This document shows positions 1 through 10,085 of a stretch of 64,000 bases of DNA, one piece after another; the first letter of the stretch is position 1, and every line of letters starts with the position of its first letter. The notes beneath the pieces were generated by a model. The model was given only the letters and a program-made list of their open reading frames with translations. It was not told the origin of the DNA and did no database searches. Source of the stretch: Gnetum montanum (lineage: Eukaryota; Streptophyta; Gnetopsida; Gnetales; Gnetaceae). Location: assembly GCA_015680685.1 (NCBI GenBank), contig MNCI01003467.1, forward strand, positions 188,440 to 252,439, in the 5' to 3' direction. The position numbers and the translations under genes are program-made.

Positions 1-709
1 AAGATGAGAAAACAAGAGAGGTCACTACAACCCCTATGTTAATAATAATACAAGTCAACCACTTCAAAATACATAGGGTTCATGTCGATGACGGTGTAGC
101 AACAAACATAATACTCTTTCCTATCATCAAAAAATTAGGTCTTACAGAGCAAATAAAGCCTATAAAAACTTCCGTTTTAAAATCCTTCAGTGGTTCCCAT
201 GTCATGGTAAAAGGCATGGTTACATTGGATTTCGTAGCGGGGGACCAGTTCCCCACATCGGTTGAATTTGTAGTAGTTGATGAAATGCTGAGGTTTAATC
301 TAATTCTAGGATGACCTTGGCTATCTCAAATTAGGGTCGTATCCTCACCAATCCATCAAGAAATCCACCTACCTTATGAGGGTAGTGAGATCATCATACA
401 CAGGGACATGACAGAATCTTCACTTCCTCACACTCGGGAATGGATCAAGGGTAAGAGGTTGAATTCTCTAAGCCTAAACAAGAAACCACGAGCGCACTTC
501 AAGACACAAGCCAACCGTTAACCCATGATCCTACTAGAACTGAGGAAGCACTAGATGTCACAAACATAGGAGCCATTCTCGTTGATGTCTCTTGGTCGGA
601 GCTGCCCTTTGAAATCACTAGTGAAGGGGAAGGTGAGTATAAGATCATACCTACATGCCCTAGCCCTCATGTCAAACTACGAAGGATTAAAAAGCAACTA
701 AATAACTAG
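1..709 (+). pseudogene. E0 gag-protease ORF, 3' part: retropepsin domain and conserved C-terminus
   Basis: This is the 3' end of a Ty3/gypsy-type gag-protease ORF; its start lies outside the window. The open stretch at 36-314 encodes a retropepsin-like fold. It has VHVDDGVATNII where a D-S/T-G active site is expected (here DDG), and a flap/hydrophobic end reading FNLILG then PWLS just after a stop. It continues as IHQEIHLPYEGSEIIIHRD. From 593 a second segment reads W-SELPF...SEGEGEYKI...LRRIKKQLNN and ends at a TAG at 707-709. E3 and E1 end in the same way. At least one frameshift separates the two segments. No reverse transcriptase follows; a minisatellite starts directly after the stop. 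The family assignment is firm. Activity is very unlikely. Confidence 0.8.
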
Positions 710-975
710 GGCAAACTACCAACGTCTGGAATGATGTTAAACTACCATCTATCTGGTACGATGTTAAATTGCCAATGAACATCCGTAATAACGTTAAACT
801 AGCCATGGTCAAAAATGGCCGGTTTCTTTTAAGTCTCCTAAAACTGTTATTTCTTTCGGCCCACTATGGCCTAAAACTAGTAATCCCTCTTTCTATCTTC
901 AACACAGATGAAATGGTCCACCATGACTTTAAACTAATGTACACAACCCAAGATGGCCTTAAACTAGAGCTTAGT
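710..975 (+). repeat. E0 minisatellite 1, about 30-bp degenerate unit
   Basis: This is a degenerate tandem array. Each unit contains a GATG/CATGGCC-like piece followed by TTAAACTA or CTAAAACTAG (for example ATGATGTTAAACTACCATC and TATGGCCTAAAACTAG). It starts at the stop codon of the gag-protease ORF. The same unit recurs at 28895-29165 in the same orientation, and in reverse orientation at 20210-20330 and 46775-47125. Confidence 0.7.
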
Positions 976-1357
976 ATATTACAGGTTTATACACTATCGT
1001 TACGTTACATTAAATTTTCATTTACATGTTACAAGTTGCAATTTTGATTCATGCCTTCTTGTTACTTTTGTTTTTTACAAATATTTTATTTATGTTTTGT
1101 TCTACATTTTGGAATCTCATTTTACATTCAGCTACATGCATATGTTCATGATATACTTGAGAAAATAAGAAAAACAACAAAAAAAAGGAGAAAAAGAAAA
1201 AAATATTGAATGTCAACATGGCAATAGAATGCCATGACTTTATGCCATAATTAAATCCATGTTATTACTTCTATCCTCATACATTTCCATTAGGAATTTG
1301 AAAATCCAAAACATTTAATAGCCAAAGCTGGACTAACAGTTAGCTCACACATTAGTA

Positions 1358-1438
1358 CTAGGAGGGGGGCTAGCCCCCAAAATCCTCCACATCATCTGCT
1401 CCCACTCCATTAGGGCTAGCCTCATCATTACTATGTCC
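1358..1438 (-). pseudogene. E0 antisense-ORF terminal exon remnant
   Basis: This is a short minus-strand exon preceded by an acceptor-like CTGTTGTAG. It reads GHSNDEASPNGVGADDVEDF, then GG-stop-PPS and a stop at 1360-1358. It resembles the last exons of the antisense ORF in E3 (ATGDGSGLSGQDVGDGPPP at 19.68 kb), E1 (AIGDGCDGSSDIHPLP at 37.6 kb) and E2 (29.6 kb). All four are Gly/Asp/Ser-rich and lie at the same place, downstream of and opposed to gag-protease. The upstream exons are not visible in E0. Because the exon is short, the call rests mainly on position and composition. Confidence 0.5.
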
Positions 1439-1659
1439 CTACAACAGGATGAAAAACAAACAAAAAAGTAAGCATAACAAAACAACTTATGAATGCATAA
1501 CCTAGAAGAGCAGTAACACTAACACTAAAAACAATAAAACCATACAAAAATAAGTGCCATAATAAAACACTCACAGGTGAAGAAGGGCCTTACTTAGTCA
1601 CCAAGGCGTACAATAACAGAGCATTCAAACTTGCTGACATGGACAAGAATAAGTTCGCT

Positions 1660-2095
1660 AATCCCACAAATCACCTGTACCTAAAATGGCACCATATCTA
1701 ATGAACTTGAGGTATGTAACAGTCCTGGCATCACAACCTAAAACTAATACCATAGAGCGATCCTAGCATCATGACCTAAAACTAATACCATAGAAGAGTC
1801 CTAGGGCTATGACTTGAAACTGGCACCATAGAGTGTCCCGGCATCATGATAGCAAACTGACACCATAGAGCTCCATTTAGTATGACACTAAACTGCCACA
1901 TTTTTCTGCCATAACATAAAACTAGCATGCAGAGTCCACTAAGACTATAAACTGGTTTGCCTCTTCACAAGTCTGCTACAACTATAAACTAGCACTACAC
2001 CATCCACTACGATGGTAAACTGGCACCATCCAAAGGGTTATGACGTGAAACTAACCTGCAACAGTTCACTAGGACTATAAACTAGCGACCTCATT
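1660..2095 (+). repeat. E0 minisatellite 2
   Basis: This is a second array of about 30-40-bp units, built on ACTAAAACTAATACCATAGA and CTATAAACTAGCACTACACC variants. It looks like a diverged relative of the array at 710-975 (shared CTAAAACTA and ACCAT pieces), placed beyond the antisense exon. No coding potential is seen. Confidence 0.65.
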
Positions 2096-2099
2096 GATG

Positions 2100-3213
2100 A
2101 CTAGGAAATACTTGAAAAGATATGTTGTTGCAATTGGCTGTACTATTCCACAAAGACTTGCTGCATAATCTTTCTCATGAATCCTGATGAAGCTGATGAT
2201 GTTCATGATTCCGTCTACTTTGAAATTGCACACGATAGCTCCATGGCCTTGATTATTTTCCAGTTTAAAGTGCTTAGTTAACCGAATTATTTGTGGTTTT
2301 CTTGTCTTCTTGGAGTTGTGTTTGCAGGATGACACGCTTGAGGTGTTCGTGCATAGATGCACTTCATCATGACGACAAGGTATCACACTCTTCCTAACAC
2401 ACGCAATTGGGATAATCAATCTGTTCATAAGTACATATCTGACTTTTGATACATTCCCTATTCTCCATCATGTTCCCCTTATCCTATTCAATTACACCCC
2501 CTTGATACATTCTACTCATCCCAAAGCTCTTAATACACTGTTGCACACTGTGACTTCCTAAAGTAGTTACAACGCAAAACACAATACACAGTACATGACA
2601 CAAATGTAATCACATGAGCACGAGTATAGCACTGGAAGCAAGCTCTTACAAAAATAAAAAAAAATAACAAAAATGAAAAACAAAAGAGGAACAACCAAAA
2701 ACAAAAAGAACAAAAAGATCAAAGAGCAAAATGCATGGAAAAGGTCTTCATGACCTTGTTGACATCATAGACTAAAGACCATTGGATCTTCTCATACAAG
2801 CCCCAGGTGGGAAGACAATTGTCTTGAAAAAACAGTTACACTCGTGTCTCAAATGATCATGTTTCACATCATCACGTGGTTTTGGCTATTTACAATAGGC
2901 TCTTATAAACACTCTACAAGAGTCCTATTTCTCCAAAGAATGCACCTCCTATGCCTTGGTTCCGAGTTTGCTAAACACTGGCTACTAATAAGGACCAAAA
3001 ATATGGCTTGTTCACATGAGAGCATTCCTCTCCCACAATTCCAATGGCAATTACAACCCTTGATTGAATCCTGATTCCACCTAGTTACAACCAATACCTT
3101 TGCATCTTGAACCGCATGTTCCCAATCCCATGTACTTTTGAACATGGTGCAATGACGTATAGCGAGGGGCCAACGGACAATGCTTGGTACTTGGTTGGTC
3201 GTGGTGCTTTGTG
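2100..3213 (+). other. E0 3' non-coding tail
   Basis: There is no supportable gene here. The stretch 2270-2430 resembles 32480-32650 in the tail of E2, including a shared GAGTTGTGTTTGCAGGATGA / GAGTTGTGTTTGTAGGGTAA piece. That supports both being the same part of related elements. The tract 2640-2740 is A-rich. Confidence 0.45.
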
Positions 3214-3266
3214 CTTCTTTGTCGATGCCTCTTGGGTGGATTCCTCCAAACATCAAGAAGGACCAA
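3214..3266 (+). promoter_or_regulatory. E0 conserved block ending in the polypurine tract
   Basis: The block includes GATGCCTCTTGGGTGGATTC and ends CATCAAGAAGGACCAA directly before TGAAACATCA, the start of the LTR. The same layout occurs at the 3' LTR of E2 (33333-33383), and in reverse complement at E3 (10033-10085) and E4 (45407-45470). AAGAAGGA is the likely polypurine primer for plus-strand DNA synthesis. Confidence 0.65.
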
Positions 3267-3365
3267 TGAAACATCACTAATTTCAGCCTAACACTTTGAA
3301 ATGAAAACAACTCATAGACTCTTCAACTTTCAGGAGGCAAAAATTTAACTAAGGCATGGGACTCA

Positions 3366-3970
3366 CACTGGGCTTGTCAAGCTGAGCTTACCCTCAGCGT
3401 GAGCAAATCCAACGACTTCAAAATCAAGTCAAAGAGGGTCCAATATGAGGGTGCAAGTCATCCTCAAGGGTCACTATTTTCCACTTCAAGTTCCAGCATT
3501 CAGGAGTTTAGATTTTGGGCCAAATTTCACAAATTTTCCTAGCTTACGCTAAAGTCATGCTGGCAATGTAAGTACAGCGTGAGTAACTCCAAGAGCCTTA
3601 AAATTGAGTTAAAATGGTCTAACTTCGAAGGTGCAAGTCATCTTCAATATCCATTGATGACTACTTCAAGTCCCAGCCTCTAGAATTCCAAACTTCGGGC
3701 CCAAAATTGTAGAGATTTTGTCACTCACGCTGAGCTCATGCTGACAGCATGAGTCCAATGTGAGCAACCAAAAGTGGCTTAAATCAAGGCACACCCAAGC
3801 TCATGTTTTGACATGTAGTTCACTCTCAAGGTCAAACATACTTAGGAAATTGTTGCACTCAAACAAAAGGCCTCAAAGATCAAAAATTAGTGTGAAATGT
3901 GTCATTTACATCAGGTCACACTGAGGTCACATTGGCAATATGAGTACAGCGTGAGTACTAATCACGCCTA
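3366..3970 (+). repeat. Array of about 190-bp period with self-complementary cores in the LTR
   Basis: There are four degenerate units. The cores lie near 3375, 3545, 3730 and 3920. They share GCTGAGC, CAGCGTGAG and TCATGCTG pieces and flanking text such as GGTGCAAGTCATCCTCAAGG. The third core contains the hairpin CTCATGCTGACAGCATGAG. No coding potential is seen. Confidence 0.7.
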
Positions 3971-4399
3971 GTCAAAAGCATGCCAAACACACACTGAGGA
4001 CATGCCAAGATAAAATAAACTCATGCTAGAAGCTTTTGTAAAATAAAAATGCCTCAAATATCCACAAAACCACTCACATCAACACCCTACAGTAGTCAAT
4101 CCATGGATCGAGAAGTTCCAAGCAAGCCGGAGTCAATTTCTCTTGTTATACATTATCATTTCTATTGTAAATTTTTATCATTTGTGAGCTTGTCAAGCTC
4201 TTATGCTCCAAATTATATCTTCTTCTATGGGCGTAAGCTAGCTTGTGTAAGCTAATACACGTTGTAAGATATAGTGCATCCAGTCAAAAATGTAGCCTTT
4301 TCACATGCATCCAAGTCATACACAGTTGTCCATCAAACACGTGTCACATGATTCATTTTCCTCTCATTTCTTAGTTGTTGATTCCATCCATGAATTCCA

Positions 4400-4495
4400 C
4401 ACACAAGCCTAGCCAAACCTTATAAATACCCTATCAATTCACATAANGCACACAAGCCTAGCCAAACCTTATAAATACCCTATCAATTCACATAA
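4400..4495 (+). repeat. 47-bp exact direct duplication carrying the LTR TATA box, split by an N
   Basis: Positions 4400-4446 and 4449-4495 are identical and are separated by N at 4447 and G at 4448. Each copy contains CCTTATAAATACCC, a good plant TATA box (4421-4428 and 4470-4477). In old, diverged DNA an exact repeat around the only N in the window looks more like an assembly join than biology. Confidence 0.85.
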
Positions 4496-4840
4496 ATGGG
4501 GTTGCCAATTTTTACGGTTGACGGCTTTGGGAGCATTAACCAACAACTTTGGACGCTCGAGCACACGTGACTCCTAGCATCCAAGCACCTACGAACACAT
4601 CACCCTAGGGCTTAGCACTTGACTTGCCATCAATACACGCAACTATGCTTTGACCAATTCACATCTTTTTAAGCAATACAATATAGTTCATTATTTCCTT
4701 TCATTACATTGTTTGCCCTATTTTATCTATTTCATGATTTTGTATACGCCATTACGATTACGTTTTGTTTACATTTTTTATGCTACCAGTTACGATAACT
4801 CCAGTGCAAGCCATAGCTTACGCTTAGGGAAGTTCTTGGT

Positions 4841-5097
4841 TGATTTGCGTGCAGACCATCCAAGGCACTCTACCTTTGTTTCCTTTTCCAGATTTCCCTC
4901 ACACAAAGGCAGGGTTGACTTTGTCTCTCTAGCAATCTTTTGGCATTTGTTTTTTCCTTCCAACCTGACGTTGATAATTTCGGTCAACACAATTCCTCAT
5001 TCATGTCATTAAAGTCTATACCACATCTATCTGATCCCTAGGTTCTACACTATTTATGCCTTTTGTGTCAACTATTCTTCCTTAAAAAATCATTGAT
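4841..5097 (+). other. E1 leader, possible primer-binding region
   Basis: This is an untranslated leader between the shared LTR and the E1 gag start. Near its left end, TTTGCGTGCAGACC...ACTCTACC aligns loosely with the leader of E2 just after its 5' LTR. I could not name the primer tRNA. The stretch 5015-5070 resembles E2 at 7600-7670 (ACACTATTTATGCCTTT in both). Confidence 0.4.
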
Positions 5098-5770
5098 ATG
5101 GCTACAAACTATGAATTTTCTTGCATCTATGACCCTAAGGATCCAACCATAGTGAAGTGTAGGCAATCTCTTAGATGGCTAAGACTCAACCCAACCCATA
5201 CAAACATTAATAAAGAGTACCATGACTTTATTTGTGCAAAAATCTAAGCTGGTTTATGCATCCCACATAAGGAGTTAGAATCCAAGCATTAATATGAGTT
5301 GATTCATAGGAATAGAAAAGAGTACATCCTCCCCTTATGGCCATATCAAACTATTAGAATTTTATATGTGCATGTTAGCAAAACTAGTGGATGTAGATGA
5401 TGAGGTCAAAATGAGTGAGAAATCCAATTTAGAGTAAGATCAAGAAGATCAAGATGAGTTTGGAGCCTATTTTGAGACTGATGCTCACTTAGGGGATCAT
5501 TCACACTAGTCTATTCCTAGAATAACCATGTTTAACTTTGTGCCTCTTATCTTAGTAATAAAAAAAACACATCCTACAAACTCTATGAATCAAACCTCTC
5601 AACCTGCTTCCTTGTTCACTTCCATGTTTATGTCAACATCCTTCTCTATAGTTCCCCAGCCTCCACTAGTAATCCCTTTTGTGGCATAAACCTTCACAGT
5701 TTTAGTCAATCCCTCTTGTGGAACTCAAATCCCACATGTTTTACAACACCCTTTTGTTATCAATACACCT
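5098..5770 (+). pseudogene. E1 gag, N-terminal part, interrupted by E2
   Basis: This is the start of a gag polyprotein relic. The chosen ATG gives MATNYEFSCIYDPKDPTIVK. E2 (MTLNQDSTCIFNPKDP at 7693) and E3 (MALNQYAVRVYDPKDP at 24120 on the minus strand) begin the same way. Next come EYHDFICAKI, IPHKELES and LIHRNRKEYI, with in-frame stops and frameshifts, then a Pro/Ser/Thr-rich linker. The reading breaks after GTQIPHVLQHPFVINT, exactly at the TG that opens the 5' LTR of E2 (5771). It resumes at 34331 after the other LTR. Gag would form the virus-like particle of the element. Decay is heavy. Confidence 0.75.
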
Positions 5771-6714
5771 TGAAACATCTCAAAGAATATTCATGATGCA
5801 AACAAGAAGCCTTGTAATAAGATTTAGTCATATAATTTTAATCAAATTCAAGAGCAAACATAAATTCCTTGATTTTTCTTCACACCGTCCATTTTGTGAT
5901 CCTATTTTGTTAAAATCTCATCATATTTTCACTTTGTAAGATGTAATTCATGAAATAAAATGTCAACTATACTATTAATCACACTATAGTAGCATATTTA
6001 AGTCTACAATTATCAAATACATTACCAAAAATGTTGCAATTAAATTCATAGGAGTCAAAAAACGCTAGTGACAAAAATGATACATTTTTGAACCATAAAA
6101 ATGGTCAAAATGGTATGTAACCATCCAAGAAGCTTATCAAAGCCTAAATAATGGAAAATAGAAAATTGTGATCTATTTAATTAAGATTTGACATTAATTT
6201 TGGGACATGTTAGGGCCTGTTTTTGGCAAGCAGATATTTTTGACAAGAGAATAGAGAAAACCTATTGAGTTTCACTAGGAAGTAGACTAAGCAAACCAAA
6301 CATATTTTTGAGGACTATGGCATACATACTACCTATCAACAAGCTATATTTCAATACCATGTTCATAAAGATCTTTAGAATATTCACAATTTCACACTCT
6401 ATATTCTCTCATCATTATACTTTGCAACATTAAATAAAACATTTGCAGTTTCTTTGGCTACATCTATTTACTATTATTTTTAACTTTATATCTTGATTCT
6501 CATAGATCTAATGTTGGATATATATTTTTCTCATTTTGTTACTCGTTATCACTTGTTTTTATTCAATTCATTTAGTAACAGATTTATAAGTCCTTAGATG
6601 ATTGACAAGACTACCCAAGAAACCTTAGATTCTTTTTGAGACATGTGGATTTTGAGGTAAAACTATTCCACACAAATTCTTTTAATTTTCACCATCAATT
6701 TTTCTGTAGTTATA
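5771..6714 (+). repeat. E2 5' LTR
   Basis: It starts TGAAACATCTCAAAGAAT and aligns almost end to end with 33384-34325. Shared landmarks include TTCATGATGCAAACAAGAAG, ACCATAAAAATGGTCAAAA, the TTTGGCTACATCT piece and TGACAAGACTAC. It ends TTATA at 6714, where CA is expected and is kept in the partner. A purine-rich leader, GATGCTAGAAGGAGGACCTC, follows within 10 bases. Confidence 0.85.
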
Positions 6715-7692
6715 GTTTTTTGATGCTAGAAGGAGGACCTCTACCTAATTTCTTGACATATACCTGGGTGCAAACACTATTTGCCAATTTCAACTTTTTC
6801 ATAGCATTACATTTAGCATATAGGAGTTATTTCTTATGGTCTATAACATCAACATATTTGAGTTTTAGTACTTTATTTATTGGGTTTTTTATGTGTCAAC
6901 ATTTTTATGTAAGTCTTCAAACTCTCTGCTGCAGTCAAAACCTACAAATATGATGGCTTTAGGTTGCCTGAAACCTTAAAATCTACTCTTATATCCCTAG
7001 TAATCCTAGTGTTGGTTCAAAAACACTATGATTAAAATATTACAACTAGTTTACAGTTATTCAGTTACAATAAATTATGTTCATAGTTTCTTTGCACTCT
7101 ACTTTTTCTATTTTTTGCATTTACATAGTATAGTTTTTATTCTTATTTATGTTGTAGCTATTTTTCCATTTTTCGTAGTGTTACCTCAAATATGCTAGGA
7201 CAAATAAATTTAGAGTAGCCATTTTCACATTTTTTTCTAGAACTACCTCAAATATGTTGGGATCTATTCACAATAGCCATTTCCCCATTGTTTACCTAGC
7301 ACTACCTCACAAATGTTGGGATAAATTCACAGTAGCCATTTTCTCATTCTTTTCCAAACACTACCTCAAATGCACTAGGTCAAATATACTCTAGCTAGTT
7401 TACTCTTTTGCTTTTACAAGAAAAAAAAAACTATTTTTACATTTCAAATTCACTATAATTTTTCTATTTTTGCACTTACATTTTCATAGAGTTTTCTATT
7501 TATGCTATGACTCAAACAAGCTATCAATTAAGCTATCAAACAAGCTACTTAAATAAGTTGAAAAATAAGTTGTTAAACAAGTTGCTGCTACAACTCATCT
7601 ATACTATTAAAGCCTATGCCACATCTACCCAATCCATTATTTCTACACTATTTATGCCTTTCATGTTAATCATATTTCCTCTTCACATAGTT
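6715..7692 (+). other. E2 leader with a tandem repeat
   Basis: The leader opens with GATGCTAGAAGGAGGACCTC (6722-6741), also present after the 5' LTR of E3, and it probably includes the primer-binding region. Positions 7155-7400 hold about four units of roughly 60 bp, each with ACTACCTCAAATATG and AGTAGCCATTTTC pieces. At 7500-7590 there is a short run of CAAGCTA/AAGTTG repeats. Confidence 0.6.
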
Positions 7693-8789
7693 GGTATGAC
7701 CTTAAACCAAGACTCCACTTGCATCTTCAATCCTAAAGATCCTATTATTGTCAAACATTATCAAATCCTTGGGTGTATCTACAAACGTTTCCTATATATG
7801 AACATAAATGAGGATTACTACAACTTCATTTGTGCAAAGATACAACTTGGCTTACATATTCCATGCAAAGAATTAGATTCCAAGTACTAGTTTGAGATCA
7901 TCCACAAGAACATGAAAGAATTTATTCCATTCTCTTATGCCCACATTGGGTTGTTGAAACTATATGTTAACATGTTAGTATAACTAGTAGATGTTTGTAA
8001 TGAGGTAGTAGCAAGAAAATAAGCTAGTTTAGACTAGGATCAAGAGGATCAAGTTGAGCTTGGAACTTATTATAAAATAAAAGTCCACCTAGGAGATCTA
8101 CTACAACAATCTGTTCTTGAAGTATCCTTGTTCAATTTTTTCCTTTCATTTCTACAATAAACCAAACTCTTCCTATGATATCTACAAATACAAGTTCTCA
8201 ATCTGCTTCTTCATCTTCCTCCATCTTCATCTCCAAAACCTTTTTCTACAATGTTATAGCCTCGACTAGTCTCATTCATGTCACAATTATTTGCAATTTC
8301 AACTAGTCATATTCTGGGATCTCAAATACCACATGTGTCTCATTACCAATTTGTATGCAATACATCCTTTATTCTTCATGTCCCTATGTCAACCTCATTT
8401 TGCATGTTTAATCCTCCTACAATGATAGTCACATGGACCCTCTAGGATATACTATTATCCATTTCATAAACACCAACTGTTCAACAACTAGCATAGCCTA
8501 CAAGAGTTCCACAAGAACTGGATCAAGCCTTTCAAATAATCTAGAGCCTTATTGAAGAGTTGCAAAGACTAAAACCCAACACAAACCAAGAGGTAAAAGT
8601 CATGGAATTTTACTAAGATGATCTAATTAGTCCAACTATCCCTTGAATCACATTACCTATAGGTATCTCCATCCCCAAGCTTACCAAGTACAATGGTGAA
8701 GATGATCCAAATGTACACCTTATGACCTTCCATTCAGAATGCTTGTTTCTACAAGCCTAGCTACACACTATGCTAAAAATATTTCCTAT
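7693..8789 (+). pseudogene. E2 gag, N-terminal part, interrupted by E3
   Basis: The ATG at 7693 gives MTLNQDSTCIFNPKDPIIVK and matches the gag starts of E1 and E3. It continues DYYNFICAKIQLGLHIPCKE, then HKNMKEFIPFSYAHIGLLKL, an acidic segment and a Pro/Ser-rich linker. From about 8650 comes the conserved segment before the Retrotrans_gag fold, IGISIPKLTKYNGEDDPN then MTFHSECLF. The frame stops at LKIFP followed by CCTAT (8785-8789), the target duplication of E3. It picks up again at 26388. Scattered stops and frameshifts make it a pseudogene. Confidence 0.8.
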
Positions 8790-10032
8790 TATTTCATTGA
8801 AACAACTTAGTGTTGAAAAACCTGAATATCTTTAATGGAAACAATTTAACCTTGGATCCCAAGGACCTTCAAGAAAGAGGATCCAAGGCATCCTATATGA
8901 TATTGTTAATTACCCAGGAACTTGGGCAGTATAAACAGTGTAATTAAATTTAATGAAGAATGCAAATCTAATCTAAGAATAAGTACAAAATTTAAACTTG
9001 GAATAAACTTGCATAAACAAATGAACTACCAATTTTTATTGAAATAATAAAGATGTAAGAACAAAGTTCAAAGGTATACAAGTGTGTGCCTAGATGCACA
9101 AGGAATTGCCTAAATGATGCTTGAAGTCTGGTGAAACTGGCAAGTTGTGTTTTGCAATCAGTTGCATAATTCAAGTGCTTCCAAGATCCAAATTCTAAAA
9201 CTCCTCATAGGTTATTTAGCTCAAATTTTTTGCATTGATTGTAAAATGATGTAATGGTTACTTTACTTTTTTTGCTACAATACAATGTTCTAAGAGTCTC
9301 TAATGCTCAACTAATTATCCAGTTGCAAATAAGTCTCAAAAATACCCAAAGGTTTAAGTGCCAAAGTTTGAAAACGTTGAAGAGCTAAAGAACCACTTGT
9401 TCAATGTGTTTAAATTTTTATTTTGTAGGCCATACAATTGGTCACTTGTGGTTGCAAATTTCTACCATGATTGCTAATAGATTGATGTAATTTGTAGGTG
9501 TGGGAAGCCATCAATTCTATTGTAATTTTTCATTTATGGTAATTTCAATGCACCAAGGCCATCAACACTATGCTAAGTGCTATAAAAAGTAAATGAACTT
9601 TGAAAACTATGTTGGATTTACCAAAACTATGATGGCCTTTCAAAACCAAATTGGCTTCCTAAGAACCACACTATTCTTGTTGGAACCATGTTGGCCTTGT
9701 TTGAAAAATGACAACCCAACAATTCCAACACTGGATGTAGCTAGTTCTAGCATAGTTTTGACTATGACTAAAATAAAACCCATGAAAACATAAAATTTGG
9801 AAATTTCCAAGGCATTTTCAACCTTCCCCAAGCCCAAATATAGACATGAAATAACTTTTCCACCTAGGAAGTGAGCCTATAAAAACTTTTTAGCCTCAAA
9901 AAGTTAAAATATGCAAGATTGTAGCCTGTGAGCTACAAACCTTTCATTTTACTATAAATTCTAGCATCGAGTTTAATGGTAGAGGATACAATGGAAAAAA
10001 GTTACAACATGAATTTTCTTGATGGTATTTCA
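8790..10032 (-). repeat. E3 3' LTR
   Basis: It aligns with 25072-26382 along its length. Shared landmarks are GAAATAATAAA, CAAAGTTCAAAGGTATACAA, TGCCTAGATGCACAAGGA, AATTCTAAAACTCC and CATGAATTTTCTTGATGGT. On the minus strand it begins TGAAATACCATCAAG and ends at 8790 in ...ATA, where CA is expected (partner ...GCA). Tandem 20-bp units occupy 9597-9710, and there are fewer than in the partner. Confidence 0.9.
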
Positions 10033-10085
10033 TTGGCCTCTCTTTGTTGATGTCTTAAGGGTTGACCCAAGAGACATCAACAGAG
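10033..10085 (-). promoter_or_regulatory. E3 polypurine tract and conserved block
   Basis: On the minus strand the sequence reads TGATGTCTCTTGGGTCAACC and ends ACAAAGAGAGGCCAA directly before the 3' LTR. AAAGAGAGG is the likely polypurine primer. The block matches those of E0, E2 and E4 and fixes E3 as a minus-strand element. Confidence 0.7.

Larger units (their letters stand above)
3267..4840 (+). mobile_element. LTR between E0 and E1 (3' LTR of E0, probably also 5' LTR of E1)
   Basis: The LTR starts TGAAACATCACTAATTTC immediately after the E0 polypurine tract; E2, E3 and E4 LTRs also begin TGAAA in their own orientation (TAAAA in one mutated end). It holds an array of about 190-bp period (3366-3970) and a TATAAATA box at 4421-4428. 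The right end is set approximately: near 4841 a sequence TGATTTGCGTGCAGACC resembles the post-LTR leader of E2 (GATGCTAGAAGGAGGACCTC) and E3 (AGTGCTAGAAGGAGGACC). No second LTR lies between here and the E1 gag at 5098, so the two elements seem to share one LTR. The left end is well supported and the right end is uncertain by tens of bases. Confidence 0.6.

Noticed and set aside
2903-3310. 135-codon minus-strand open frame
   Set aside because: It has no family motif. It overlaps the conserved block and polypurine tract of E0, whose better reading is on the other strand.
6715-6745. Assigning a primer tRNA to the leader motif GATGCTAGAAGGAGGACC
   Set aside because: The motif is shared by E2 and E3, but it does not begin with the usual TGG and I cannot match it to a tRNA 3' end without a search.
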